Shown: piece by piece, positions 53,680-62,066 of the stretch
Layout: every line of letters begins with the position of its first letter
Position numbering within the stretch: position 1 is the stretch's first letter
Source of the DNA: Ilyobacter polytropus DSM 2926
Lineage (GTDB): Bacteria; Fusobacteriota; Fusobacteriia; Fusobacteriales; Fusobacteriaceae
DNA length: 64,000 nucleotides
Direction of reading: 5' to 3'
NCBI RefSeq assembly: GCF_000165505.1
Contig: NC_014632.1
Span: forward strand, 1,054,001 to 1,118,000
Notes under the pieces: generated by a model
What the model saw: only the letters and a program-made list of their open reading frames with translations
Database searches by the model: none
Told to the model about the DNA's origin: nothing
Program-made: the position numbers and the translations under genes

Positions 53680-55128
53680 TTATCTTTTCCCAGGTATATA
53701 ATCTATCCCCGGACTATTATTGGGTATATAATCTATTCCAGAAGTATTACTAGGTATATAATCTATTCCAAAACTATTATTTGATATATATCCTAACCCT
53801 TTTCTATTTAAAAGTTCTTTAGAAACACTGCCTAAAACATGCTCAATATCAAAATAACTTTGAGCTACTGCACTTTCATATTTTTTTATACCTGCATCTG
53901 CAACTATGTACCCTCCAATTGATATCGCAGTAACTACAGCACCTCCAGGAACAATACCAAGAGCTACAGCACAAGTAGCAGCACCCCCAGTAATAGCCGC
54001 TCTAACACCTGCTCTAACTGTATCTTCAGTGAATTCATTTAAACTTATTTTTCCTTTTGACAAATAATATATTGTTCTTGTTTCGTCAAATATAAAGGTG
54101 GCTAATCCGTAGTTTAAAGACGTTCCGATTAATTTAGTTGAAATATTTACCCCATCTTTAGTTAATGCAGTTACAACATATTTTTCTCCTACTTTTTCTA
54201 TAATTCCTTCCGAAACATAAACTGCTACATAGGTTGTACCTGTATCTTCTGCAACATTAATTATTGCTTCTTCAATCTCTCGTTCTTCATTGTATACTTT
54301 CCATCCATTTCCCACGGTTGATATGAATCCTGCTACAAATGCTGCATTTCTTGCTACTTCTTTTTTACTAAAACTTTTTTGTTGGGGTTCATTTTTTTTC
54401 ACAAGTTCTTTCGTTGCTAACTTTATTTTATGATCTTGGAAATTCTTACTATAGATCTTCCCCATTTTTTCTCCTAGATTTTCTTTTTCTATAGTTTTTA
54501 TTGTTGACTTAACAATATTTTCTTTTGTAACAAATTTCTTAGGGATTTTTCTTAATCCATTTTCGATATTTTTTGCTTGCACTGACTCTTTCCCAAAGAT
54601 TGCACTAGTATTTTTTATTATGTCATCATGGATATATTTAATATCCTGTAGTGCAGAAGTTTTACTATCTAAATAATCCATTAAAATATGATCTGAATAA
54701 ATTAATCCTGCAAATGCTTTTGCCTGCTTTCTAGGAAGGCCTGTATATTTTATTACTTCATCTGTCATCGCATCAACTTGATTTCTCCATGCTGATACTA
54801 TTTCCTGTTTTGTGACTCCCTCCTTGATTAAGTTTTGTAAATATTCATTGTGCTCAAATGGAATGCTTCCCGAAAAACCCCAGTGCGCCCAATTTCGATG
54901 ACCTTCCATACCAAATTTTTTACTTACATCTCCAAAGGGCATTTTATTGATATCATCAACTATGGAGCTTATACTTTTAGCAGCCAACCTTAATTCTTTA
55001 TTATTCCCGCTACTAAAACCATAATGCTCAATAAAAATATTAGCGTGTTCTTGATTACTCGGAAGAGCTAACGAAAATCTTAAAATTATTAAATGAAAAA
55101 TTATTAGCGTTACATTTCTTAAAGCCAT
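53680..55128 (-). CDS. exported protein with C-terminal GIDYIP repeats
   Basis: A 482-residue protein with a signal peptide (NVTLIIFHLIILRFSLALP). Residues about 70-160 hold GHRNWAHWGFSGSIPFEHNEYL and a helical DEVIKYTGLPRKQAKAFAGLIYSDHILMDYL segment with several His and Asp, possibly a metal-dependent enzyme. Residues about 375-425 are a Gly/Ala-rich hydrophobic segment (AGVRAAITGGAATCAVALG, GGYIVADAGI). The C-terminus has three or four 10-residue repeats, GIDYIPxNxS. I do not recognise the family. GAGGAGAG precedes the ATG. It lies downstream of another exported-protein gene. Confidence 0.7.
   Translation of the reverse strand: MALRNVTLIIFHLIILRFSLALPSNQEHANIFIEHYGFSSGNNKELRLAAKSISSIVDDINKMPFGDVSKKFGMEGHRNWAHWGFSGSIPFEHNEYLQNLIKEGVTKQEIVSAWRNQVDAMTDEVIKYTGLPRKQAKAFAGLIYSDHILMDYLDSKTSALQDIKYIHDDIIKNTSAIFGKESVQAKNIENGLRKIPKKFVTKENIVKSTIKTIEKENLGEKMGKIYSKNFQDHKIKLATKELVKKNEPQQKSFSKKEVARNAAFVAGFISTVGNGWKVYNEEREIEEAIINVAEDTGTTYVAVYVSEGIIEKVGEKYVVTALTKDGVNISTKLIGTSLNYGLATFIFDETRTIYYLSKGKISLNEFTEDTVRAGVRAAITGGAATCAVALGIVPGGAVVTAISIGGYIVADAGIKKYESAVAQSYFDIEHVLGSVSKELLNRKGLGYISNNSFGIDYIPSNTSGIDYIPNNSPGIDYIPGKR
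53693..53800. repeat. 30-bp tandem repeats coding for GIDYIP units
   Basis: Three consecutive 30-bp copies starting at 53693, 53723 and 53753, each beginning GGTATATAATCTAT, plus a degenerate fourth at 53783. They are in frame with the exported-protein gene and could expand or contract without a frameshift. Confidence 0.8.
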
Positions 55129-55160
55129 AGCTCTCTCCTCATCTCATTAAAAAATTCAAT

Positions 55161-56251
55161 TTAATTTATTTCTATTTTCGGCAAAACTTTTAACCACTGC
55201 ATCTCTAATTTTGATTGGTCTGCAATTTCATTATACAAATTTTCTCCTAAGTAATTTTTAAATTTTTTTGAGTATTTATATAAAGTTGGTGCGTATTTGA
55301 GTGTACTGTATATCCAATAAGAGGACTTATCTTCGCAAAATTTAAAGCTGATCTTTTCATTAAATTTTGATTTTTTGAATTAACTTTTCCGAAGTCTCCG
55401 TACATAAGTGCTGTTGCGTAAATATTTTCATAGTTCATTGCATAATTTAACGGCAGATCAAAGATTTTTAATCTTGCTATAAAATCAACGTTTCTAAAGC
55501 ATGACTCTAAATTTTCTTGATATTTATTCAATATTTTTATTTTTAAATAATTTTTATCATAATCTCTATAAAGTATGGACCTTAATTCTTCTAGTTTTGC
55601 CCGAGAGTAAAAGTAAAGATTTCTTTCAGTTCGATAATCTCTTATCATTCTATAATAATTTTCTGTGAAAATATCTCTACTATTTTCTTTATAGAATGCG
55701 TTATAAATTCTTACAGCGGCATCATTTTCTGTTCTTTTTTTATATTTTTTTTTCTTAGTGTCCCAATAACGATAAAAGCCATCCCAATTTAAATTAAAAA
55801 ATAAATTATGAAAAGGTATTGCTTCTTTATAAAAATTTGTTACTACATCTCTCTTAGAATAATTCCATGTAATTTTTGAATTATCTTTTAATCCAGTTTT
55901 TATATCTACATAATTCCAATAGTAATCGTAATAGTAAGCTACATTCCATGTATTTACGAGATGTAAAAATTTAGCAAAATATAATTCATCTATCTCGTAA
56001 CCCGGTTTTTTAAATTTTTCAAGAAGCTCTTCCAACTTATAAATTGTTAAATTACTATACTCAATTGCACTATCTGAGTCATATATTGAATTAAGGTAGC
56101 TATAAATAATTTCTCTTTGGCTATCATTTAAGTTTAAATTTTTTGTTATCTCATTATTTTTCATAAGATATAGATCATATTCATCCCAGTTATCAGCTAA
56201 ACATAATATTTCTAAAATTATAATAAAAACTATAATACTTATTTTTCTCAT
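55161..56251 (-). pseudogene. exported protein, frameshifted at an A6 run near its C-terminus
   Basis: The main frame, 55247-56251, starts with a signal peptide (KISIIVFIIILEILCLADN) and is rich in Tyr, Asn and Lys, but loses sense at about 55390. Another frame continues KKSKFNEKISFKFCEDKSSY, WIYSTLKYAPTLYKYSKKF and ends WLKVLPKIEIN at 55161, giving a compact gene that stops 32 bases before the next start. The two join if the six A in AATTCAAAAAATC (coding strand) were seven. As written, the protein ends in an unrelated 30-residue tail. It is a secreted protein of unknown family. AGGAGAAG precedes the ATG. Confidence 0.65.
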
Positions 56252-56437
56252 ATTCTTCTCCTAAATTTTATTGAATTTAATATCTAAATCTCCCTATAAT
56301 TCATCTTACTTTTATTTATATTGGTACAATTGTGGTGAACTAGTTCATGAAGTTCGACACACTTATATATAATTTTTAGAATTTTCAAAATGCTAATATT
56401 TTAACTATAGTATATTGTCCAAAATTGTCTTGATCTT

Positions 56438-56827
56438 TCATTCATATTCTCCTCTAATAATTTTTTTTATAAAAGGTAGATCAGCTGCTAAAATATCATA
56501 GTTTTGATAATCTTCTGGATTAATCCAATGAATATCTTCATGTTCAATTAATAATACTTCTCCAATATAGTCTCTAATTAAAAATGAGTGTATCCTGACT
56601 TTAAAAGTATCATATTCGTGATCACTCGAAATATAGTATTCATGACCTCGTATAGAGATATTAAGTTCTTCCTTTAGTTCTCTTTTCATGCACTCCTCTA
56701 TAGATTCTCCAACTTCTAATTTCCCTCCTGGGAGTTCCCATTTTCCACCAAATTTTTTATCATAAGGTCTTTTAGCAATCAAAATTTTGTCATTTTTAAA
56801 AATTATTCCAGCAGTTACTTCAATCAT
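56438..56827 (-). CDS. NUDIX hydrolase, MutT-like 8-oxo-dGTPase type
   Basis: A 129-residue MutT-type protein: IEVTAGIIFKNDKILIAKRP, GGKWELPGGKLEVGESIEEC (beginning of the NUDIX box) and MKRELKEELNI. Members remove oxidised dNTPs or other modified nucleotides. Its ATG overlaps the stop of the SRA-HNH gene by 8 bases (ATGATTGA), so the two are coupled. MutT-type genes frequently accompany helicase or nuclease defence genes, and here the substrate could be a modified nucleotide. Confidence 0.9.
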   Translation of the reverse strand: MIEVTAGIIFKNDKILIAKRPYDKKFGGKWELPGGKLEVGESIEECMKRELKEELNISIRGHEYYISSDHEYDTFKVRIHSFLIRDYIGEVLLIEHEDIHWINPEDYQNYDILAADLPFIKKIIRGEYE

Positions 56828-57887
56828 TGAAATCACCTTTTACTTTTTCATTAAGTTTACTTTTATCAATTTCTAAATCTAAAGCATGCATTTTCCTATG
56901 ACAGTTAGGACAAAGAGCCGCCACATTTGTTATAGAATCTTCTCCACCATTTGACAACCATTGAATATGATGAACCTCTAAATAAGGTTGTTTATCCTTT
57001 GTTAAAAATGGGGCTTCCTCCTCACAAAGTTCACATTTACCCTTTGCTCTTCGTTTTGCATATTCTACAACATGTTGATTTCTTTCATAAGTTGTGGTTT
57101 CCACATTCCGTTTACTACTTACTTTTCTTGAATTGGCTATATTTTTTATGAGCTGTTCATCACTTAATTTCCTTATTTTATTTTCTCTTTTTTCTATTAT
57201 ATTTTTTAAATCTTTTAATCGAACTTCTTTTTCTACAGTTTTAAGTTTAAGTGGGAATATCCAAACTCTCCTTGAGTTTCCGTCTGCATCATTTTGTTCT
57301 TCTTGAAAAGGATTCTTTACTAGTTTTATTTCTCCCCTAAAAGTATATTCTCCAGCATTAAATACTTCAAACAAATAAACTGTAATTCCATTTTTTCCAG
57401 ATTCATTTAAAGTTTTATTTTGCATAAATTCTAAAGATTGGTCTCCAGTCTGGCCCATACCAGTATAATACAAAACATCCTCTTCCCATCTATCATCATA
57501 AAGAGATTTTGTATGATCTGAAATTATTAATAGACTATTTGTAGTATTACTTTTTCTCATGCCTCCTGAATTCCCACATTTAAAAACATTGTATAAATCC
57601 GAATTATTTAATATACCTCCTTGTTTTAATCCAGATGGGGTTATCTTATGAATATTTCTAAAATAAGTATGTGTATCTACCTCTATCCCATCATTATACA
57701 AGTACCCATTTTCATAAAGTCCTAATTGCTTAGCTTTTTCTCTTAGAAAAATTCTAGACTGCCTAGGATACTCTACACCACTGCTATCTTCAACTATTGT
57801 TGATGTAGAGCCATTTTGATATGAATGAGTGATTATAAAATTTTTACCTTTATGTTTTAATTCTATTTTTTTTACTATTCTGTTCAA
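56820..57887 (-). CDS. SRA-like/HNH endonuclease, McrA-type (type IV restriction)
   Basis: A protein of about 355 residues. The middle (residues about 95-235) matches the SRA-like domain of McrA-type enzymes: YNVFKCGNSGGMRKSNTTNSL, LIISDHTKSLYDDRWEEDVL, YYTGMGQTGDQ, YLFEVFNAGEYTFRGEI and RRVWIFPLKL. The C-terminus is a classic HNH: CELCEEEAPF, LEVHHIQWLSNGGEDSITNVAALCPNCHRKMH. Such proteins bind and cut DNA carrying modified cytosine or phosphorothioate. Start: TTG at 57887, 6 bases after AAGGAGG, is better spaced than TTG at 57893. It is the third gene of the operon from 59821. Confidence 0.9.
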   Translation of the reverse strand: MNRIVKKIELKHKGKNFIITHSYQNGSTSTIVEDSSGVEYPRQSRIFLREKAKQLGLYENGYLYNDGIEVDTHTYFRNIHKITPSGLKQGGILNNSDLYNVFKCGNSGGMRKSNTTNSLLIISDHTKSLYDDRWEEDVLYYTGMGQTGDQSLEFMQNKTLNESGKNGITVYLFEVFNAGEYTFRGEIKLVKNPFQEEQNDADGNSRRVWIFPLKLKTVEKEVRLKDLKNIIEKRENKIRKLSDEQLIKNIANSRKVSSKRNVETTTYERNQHVVEYAKRRAKGKCELCEEEAPFLTKDKQPYLEVHHIQWLSNGGEDSITNVAALCPNCHRKMHALDLEIDKSKLNEKVKGDFND

Positions 57888-57936
57888 AGCCAAACCTCCT
57901 TAATTTTTATCTATAATTCACTATATAAAATACTCA

Positions 57937-58713
57937 CTATGGAGTTTTCAAATAACCGATATATAATTCCATGTCTTGATAGTCTTGGAGTATGTATGGA
58001 CCTACAATTTGATTTTCATCGAGATTTTGATAATCTTGGAGTATGCACAGACCGAGATTTTTCCCCTTATCCTTTAAAATTTTGATAAGTTTATTCATCT
58101 CTTTATGATTTGCAGCTATTTTATTTTTATCACTAAAATTTGTATTGAAAACTTGAATAATAAAATAAGCTTTTTTAATATTTCTATTTATGGATTCTTC
58201 CAATGTTCCTATCAACCCTGTAAGCAATTGGTATTTAACTCCAGATATATTTTTAGGAATTTCAGTTCCAAATAACTTTTTTAAAATTCCTTCTATTCTT
58301 AAGCATTTGTTAGAATCCTGTCCATTTAGCATATCAATTTTAGATTTTAAGTAATAATTAGATAAATCATAATTCCCAAATGACTCATTAACTTTTCCTT
58401 CAACAGATATTAAAATATCTTCTGAATCATGAGTAGCTAGTAACAATAAATCATGTACCCTTCCTTGACCGTATTCATCAATTTTTGTTTGATATTCAGG
58501 GTATGCAAACTCAATATTAAGATTGGATCCTCTTCCATTTAATAAAAAAAGTTGCTGAATAGAAAGAGATCTATTAATTACGTATTCAGATGCTAATTCA
58601 TAGGCGCTATAACCTTTTTTCCATTGTTTCATAACGTTTTTAGGCGGGCATTCATTTTTCCAGTCAGTAACATTATTGATTATATTTCCTGTATTTTTAT
58701 TTTTTATAATCAT
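57937..58713 (-). CDS. DUF6946-like PD-(D/E)XK-superfamily protein
   Basis: A 258-residue protein: CPPKNVMKQWKKGYSAYELA at the N-terminus, then VHDLLLLATHDSEDILISVEGKVNESFGNY, in which Asp and the VEGK pair form a nuclease-like D...ExK motif, and GVKYQLLTGLIGTLEE. The layout matches the DUF6946 family of putative nucleases (recognised by pattern, moderate confidence). The C-terminus contains an internal duplication: ILQDYQ occurs twice, 17 residues apart, from a 51-base tandem duplication. AAGGAG precedes the ATG. It lies 19 bases after the HNH gene. Confidence 0.75.
   Translation of the reverse strand: MIIKNKNTGNIINNVTDWKNECPPKNVMKQWKKGYSAYELASEYVINRSLSIQQLFLLNGRGSNLNIEFAYPEYQTKIDEYGQGRVHDLLLLATHDSEDILISVEGKVNESFGNYDLSNYYLKSKIDMLNGQDSNKCLRIEGILKKLFGTEIPKNISGVKYQLLTGLIGTLEESINRNIKKAYFIIQVFNTNFSDKNKIAANHKEMNKLIKILKDKGKNLGLCILQDYQNLDENQIVGPYILQDYQDMELYIGYLKTP
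57976..58053. repeat. imperfect direct repeat within the DUF6946-like gene
   Basis: TTGATAGTCTTGGAGTATG (57976) and TTGATAATCTTGGAGTATG (58027) begin two 27-base copies with 4 mismatches, 51 bases apart and in frame. Confidence 0.75.
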
Positions 58714-58732
58714 TTTATTTCTCCTTTAATTT

Positions 58733-59821
58733 CTATTTGTCCCAGATCATAAATCCCTGATTATATGCTATCTGATAAATAGGAATAATCGTATTTTTCA
58801 AGTTTTCTATAAAATACTCCTTAGGAATATTTTTATTTAAGTCCATATATTTACTTATGGTAAAATAATCTTCAATTTCTTTTTTTCCAAAGTTATAATT
58901 AAGAGCTGTTTTTAATCCAATGTACTGAATATCACAGTATCTGTCTAAAAATTTATCCAGAGAAGGTAATTTATCACTCTTACTACTATTTATTTCCTTT
59001 GTTGTTGGTATTAAATTCCACAATTCGTCATGAAGAACAAAACTCCATGGTACAAAGTGATCAATACTTATAGTATCTTCTGATCCTAAAATTTTATCTG
59101 TATAAATGTTGTTTATTTTATTAATTTCAATTACATTTTTCCAGTATTTCTTGGCCCCGGTTAGATTTCTTTTTAGTGGAGCGCAGATTTTAAATGGTAT
59201 TGCAGGAACATTTGGATTTCTGGTTTGAAGAAAAAAAATGAGTTTATTTAAAATCCATCCCTCCATTATTGCTTGATTTTCAAATATATAGTTGAACCAC
59301 TTTTCATTAATTTCAATACTTTTTTCTTGCTTATTTATTTTATAAATTCCCATATCCCCTTTATTTGACAATTCCAAAATAATATTGTTTTTATATTGAT
59401 CCTTTATTCCTGTCAACTCAGGATAGAAAGGGGATAATAGTCTGTACGGAACAAATTTAGAAAACTCTTTTATAAAATAATTTAAGTTTTCATCCTTAAT
59501 TTCATTTAATTTCCCAATCAACTCTTCTTCCAATATATCTTTTTCAAATCCATAATTGTTGTATAAATAAATTACTACTCTATTTAACTGGTCTATCCCC
59601 CCAAAATGTAATTTATATTCAATTAAAGAGTACCAGGATTTTGCAATCATTCTTAAAATTAATTCTTTAAATAAAATTTTTTCTTTCCCATTTTTTATTT
59701 CTTCAAAAACCGCATAGAACCAATACAATTTATAACTATTTTGAATATATTTTAAATCCAACATATTAGAAAAAGCTTGGATATTTAATCTTTGACTTAT
59801 CGGCAATTTAATATATTCCAT
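58733..59821 (-). CDS. HNH endonuclease domain protein
   Basis: A 362-residue protein. Residues 1-170 are a helical, Tyr- and Lys-rich region (LKYIQNSYKLYWFYAVFEEI, LILRMIAKSWYSLIEYKLHFGG). The HNH core is near residues 255-295: ISIDHFVPWSFVLHDELWNLIPTTKEINSSKSDKLP, with DH, the WNL and the N-x3-K-x2-LP tail of this HNH class. It is the first gene of the four-gene operon ending with the NUDIX gene. TGGAGG precedes the ATG. DNA is the likely target. Confidence 0.85.
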   Translation of the reverse strand: MEYIKLPISQRLNIQAFSNMLDLKYIQNSYKLYWFYAVFEEIKNGKEKILFKELILRMIAKSWYSLIEYKLHFGGIDQLNRVVIYLYNNYGFEKDILEEELIGKLNEIKDENLNYFIKEFSKFVPYRLLSPFYPELTGIKDQYKNNIILELSNKGDMGIYKINKQEKSIEINEKWFNYIFENQAIMEGWILNKLIFFLQTRNPNVPAIPFKICAPLKRNLTGAKKYWKNVIEINKINNIYTDKILGSEDTISIDHFVPWSFVLHDELWNLIPTTKEINSSKSDKLPSLDKFLDRYCDIQYIGLKTALNYNFGKKEIEDYFTISKYMDLNKNIPKEYFIENLKNTIIPIYQIAYNQGFMIWDK

Positions 59822-59916
59822 CTAAACCCTCCAGAATCTTTTCATTGAAACCAATATCCCTTTCAGTAAATAGTATATCCCATTAAACTCCTATAGTCTA
59901 CGTATATAAGTCATAT

Positions 59917-59942
59917 AAAAAAGTCGGAATAATCCGACTTTC
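59917..59942 (-). terminator. terminator after the first OMP remnant
   Basis: AAAGTCGGA and TCCGACTTT pair around ATAA; the minus-strand side continues with a T run, three bases after the remnant's stop. Confidence 0.8.
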
Positions 59943-59944
59943 AC

Positions 59945-60043
59945 TTAAACTCTATATTTAAATTCACCCTCTATACTCAGTTTCTGATCTCCATTAAAAT
60001 CATTTCTATACCTAAACTCTGACGTACTACTTACACTCACCGC
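59945..60043 (-). pseudogene. 3' remnant of an outer-membrane beta-barrel gene (copy 1)
   Basis: A 32-codon open stretch with no start codon or ribosome site: AVSVSSTSEFRYRNDFNGDQ then KLSIEGEFKYRV and stop. It has the alternating polar/hydrophobic pattern and terminal strand of an outer-membrane barrel, and retains its own terminator. A nearly identical end occurs at 61508-61579. It is probably the displaced 3' end of a host gene split by integration. Confidence 0.65.
59954..60016. repeat. direct repeat copy 1, attachment-site-like
   Basis: This 63-bp stretch matches 61517-61579 with 6 mismatches, and contains an exact 27-bp core (59984-60010) shared with 61547-61573. The two copies flank the Fic gene, and the second abuts the prophage. 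Confidence 0.75.
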
Positions 60044-60064
60044 TTAAGCTTAATATTATATCAA

Positions 60065-61255
60065 TTAGTTGTTTTTTAATATATAATGAAATTTTCTTCC
60101 AACTTTTTTCTTGGAAAAAATCTCCATTTCTACCAGATCACTTAAATCCTTTCTAGCGGTTTCTTGAGAAACCTTATTTAATTTAATATAAAAAGCAATA
60201 TCAATAAAGCTTTTATCAAATTTAATAACTTTATCTATTAATTTTTCCTGACGATCATTTATTGATAAACCTCTATGCTCAATCTCACTGTAGATAACTT
60301 TTTTCAAATATTGTTTTTTAAAATCACCAGTAACTTTTTTTATGCTATCCAAAATCATTTTCGTATAAAAAAGAGCAAAATAGGTGACATCACTTTCATA
60401 ATCTTCAGAATTTTTTATGGCTTTATAATAGCTGCCTCTTGCTTCGGAAATTATATTAGATATTGAGAAATATTTAAAAAAATCATATCCATTTTGTAAA
60501 AGATACATATAAGTTAAAGCACGTGCAGTTCGGCCATTCCCATCATAAAAAGGGTGGACATATACAAAATAATAGTGAAAAATAACAGCTTTTAAAATAG
60601 GATGAATTCTCTCATCATCATCCTTACTCATAAATTCAAACAAAGAATCCATCATTTCTTGAACTTTTTCAGCTTCTGGAGGCACATATATCACTGCCTC
60701 TAAATTTCTTACTTCATTTTGATCCAGTCGATATTTAGCAACAATTTCATCTTTATCTAAAGTTTCATTTGTTACTATATTATATATTTTTAAAAGAACT
60801 TCTTCTGAAATGGCTTCTCCAATATTTCCCAGAATATAAAATAATGCCTGATAATTGTTAAATACCATTTTTTCATCTTTATTTTTAGGTTTCACCTCAT
60901 TTTCAATCATTTGTTTTGTACGCTTTTTAGTAGTATGGGCGCCTTCTATTACACTTGAATAAAAGGCTTCATCGGTTTGAGCGTCAATAACTACATTTCT
61001 TTTAACTTCTTCATCTAATTCTTCAAAAATATTTTTTTTAGCTAAATCATCAATTAAAGCTATTCTTTCTTTCAGTTCTTTTGACAAAACTACAAAAATA
61101 TTTTTACCCTTTTGATCAATTAAAGGTAATTCAACCGCCTCTTGTTTTCGATATTCCAATAATTCATTCCATTTTACTTCTAGTTCTTCCCCTGGTTTCA
61201 AGCGATATAATAGGTCTGTTTTATTCATATAATTTGGTGAATTGTATTTTTCCAT
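60065..61255 (-). CDS. Fic-family AMP-transferase with in-cis inhibitory motif and C-terminal winged helix
   Basis: A 396-residue protein. The inhibitory helix SSVIEGAHTT ([S/T]xxxEG) is at about 99-108, the Fic active site VHPFYDGNGRTARALTYM near residue 238, and a C-terminal HTH (INDRQEKLIDKVIKFDKSFI, VSQETARKDLSDLVEMEIFSKK) near 330-390. This is the class II Fic layout: AMPylation of a protein target, held off by its own Glu, perhaps with autoregulation through the HTH. GAGGGGGCG precedes the ATG. It lies alone between two attachment-like repeats. Confidence 0.92.
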   Translation of the reverse strand: MEKYNSPNYMNKTDLLYRLKPGEELEVKWNELLEYRKQEAVELPLIDQKGKNIFVVLSKELKERIALIDDLAKKNIFEELDEEVKRNVVIDAQTDEAFYSSVIEGAHTTKKRTKQMIENEVKPKNKDEKMVFNNYQALFYILGNIGEAISEEVLLKIYNIVTNETLDKDEIVAKYRLDQNEVRNLEAVIYVPPEAEKVQEMMDSLFEFMSKDDDERIHPILKAVIFHYYFVYVHPFYDGNGRTARALTYMYLLQNGYDFFKYFSISNIISEARGSYYKAIKNSEDYESDVTYFALFYTKMILDSIKKVTGDFKKQYLKKVIYSEIEHRGLSINDRQEKLIDKVIKFDKSFIDIAFYIKLNKVSQETARKDLSDLVEMEIFSKKKVGRKFHYILKNN

Positions 61256-61428
61256 AACTATCGCCCCCTCAATTAAATTTAACTCTAAATATTATACTTA
61301 TTTACTACTAGTTTCCTACTAATTTAATTCTAATTATAAACTTATTTAATAAGTATTCTATCTATATACAATAGAAAAGTCAATCAAAAGCTAAAGATAT
61401 AAATTAGATGTTTTTCATTTTTAAATTT

Positions 61429-61457
61429 AAAAAACCAGAGTTTAAAACCCTGATTTT
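61429..61457 (-). terminator. terminator downstream of the prophage late genes
   Basis: AATCAG and CTGGTT, with inner pairs, form a hairpin followed on the minus strand by a T run. The remaining bases of 61256-61507 are AT-rich with no gene. Confidence 0.5.
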
Positions 61458-61507
61458 CTAATATTTAAATATATATTTCAAAATTACATAACAATTAATT
61501 TGATTTA

Positions 61508-61579
61508 TTAAAACCGATATTCAAATCCACCCTCTATACTAAGTTCCTGATCTCCATTAAAATCATTTCTATATTTAAA
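61508..61579 (-). pseudogene. 3' remnant of an outer-membrane beta-barrel gene (copy 2), at the prophage edge
   Basis: 23 codons, FKYRNDFNGDQELSIEGGFE then YRF and stop, encode a typical C-terminal barrel strand ending in Phe. The phage holin-like gene runs into its first bases in another frame and stops there, so phage DNA is joined to the gene end exactly at this sequence. Confidence 0.65.
61517..61579. repeat. direct repeat copy 2, probable prophage attachment site
   Basis: Second copy of the 63-bp repeat (see 59954), with the exact 27-bp core at 61547-61573. Phage lysis genes begin immediately to the right, so this is the best candidate for the prophage att site. Confidence 0.7.
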
Positions 61580-62066
61580 GCCTGGCATACACCTTGCCAT
61601 CACCATTTAGTATTCCCACTTTTAAATCATCCGCTATATTTTCAATTTGAGAGTTACTCACTAAAGTTTTATCTCCAAAAAATTCAACGTTCAGAGCTTT
61701 ATTTTTAAATTTATCTATAACCTCTATTTTTGATTCTGTATTTTCTATATAGTGATTTCGAAAATATATATTGATTTGAGATACCAGTTTTTCTATATAA
61801 TTTATAATTTTTTTCTTGGAAAATAAAATCTTTAAAATAAACTTAGGAATAGATGGCAAAGAATTTATAGACTTATCATACAGGTCCAATACCCTGAACA
61901 ATTTTTCCTCTCCTTTCCCATTCCCTAGCTCAATTTCAGCCTGAACCATCAATTGATAAATGGCATTAAATATATACTGCTTTCCCCCAAATTTTACCAC
62001 CGCAAAAATTGATCCTACAAACATTATCAAAAATATAAAGTTTCCTATTGTCATAAACTCTTTCAT
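61575..62066 (-). CDS. phage holin-like protein (LLH superfamily)
   Basis: A 163-residue protein with one N-terminal transmembrane helix (TIGNFIFLIMFVGSIFAVV), then YIFNAIYQLMVQAEIELGNGKGEEKLFRVLDLYDKS, the helix-GxGKGEEK pattern of LLH-type holins. The C-terminal half is longer than usual and not recognised. It overlaps the preceding small gene by 4 bases (ATGA) and is next to an amidase, the usual lysis cassette. Its stop lies in the OMP remnant. Confidence 0.7.
   Translation of the reverse strand: MKEFMTIGNFIFLIMFVGSIFAVVKFGGKQYIFNAIYQLMVQAEIELGNGKGEEKLFRVLDLYDKSINSLPSIPKFILKILFSKKKIINYIEKLVSQINIYFRNHYIENTESKIEVIDKFKNKALNVEFFGDKTLVSNSQIENIADDLKVGILNGDGKVYARL

Noticed and set aside
53693-53800. 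Regular 30-bp repeats suggestive of a CRISPR array
   Set aside because: Copies are head-to-tail with no spacers and lie in frame in a coding sequence.
60065-61255. Fic protein as half of a toxin-antitoxin pair
   Set aside because: The inhibitory SSVIEG helix is in the same protein and no small antitoxin gene is adjacent.
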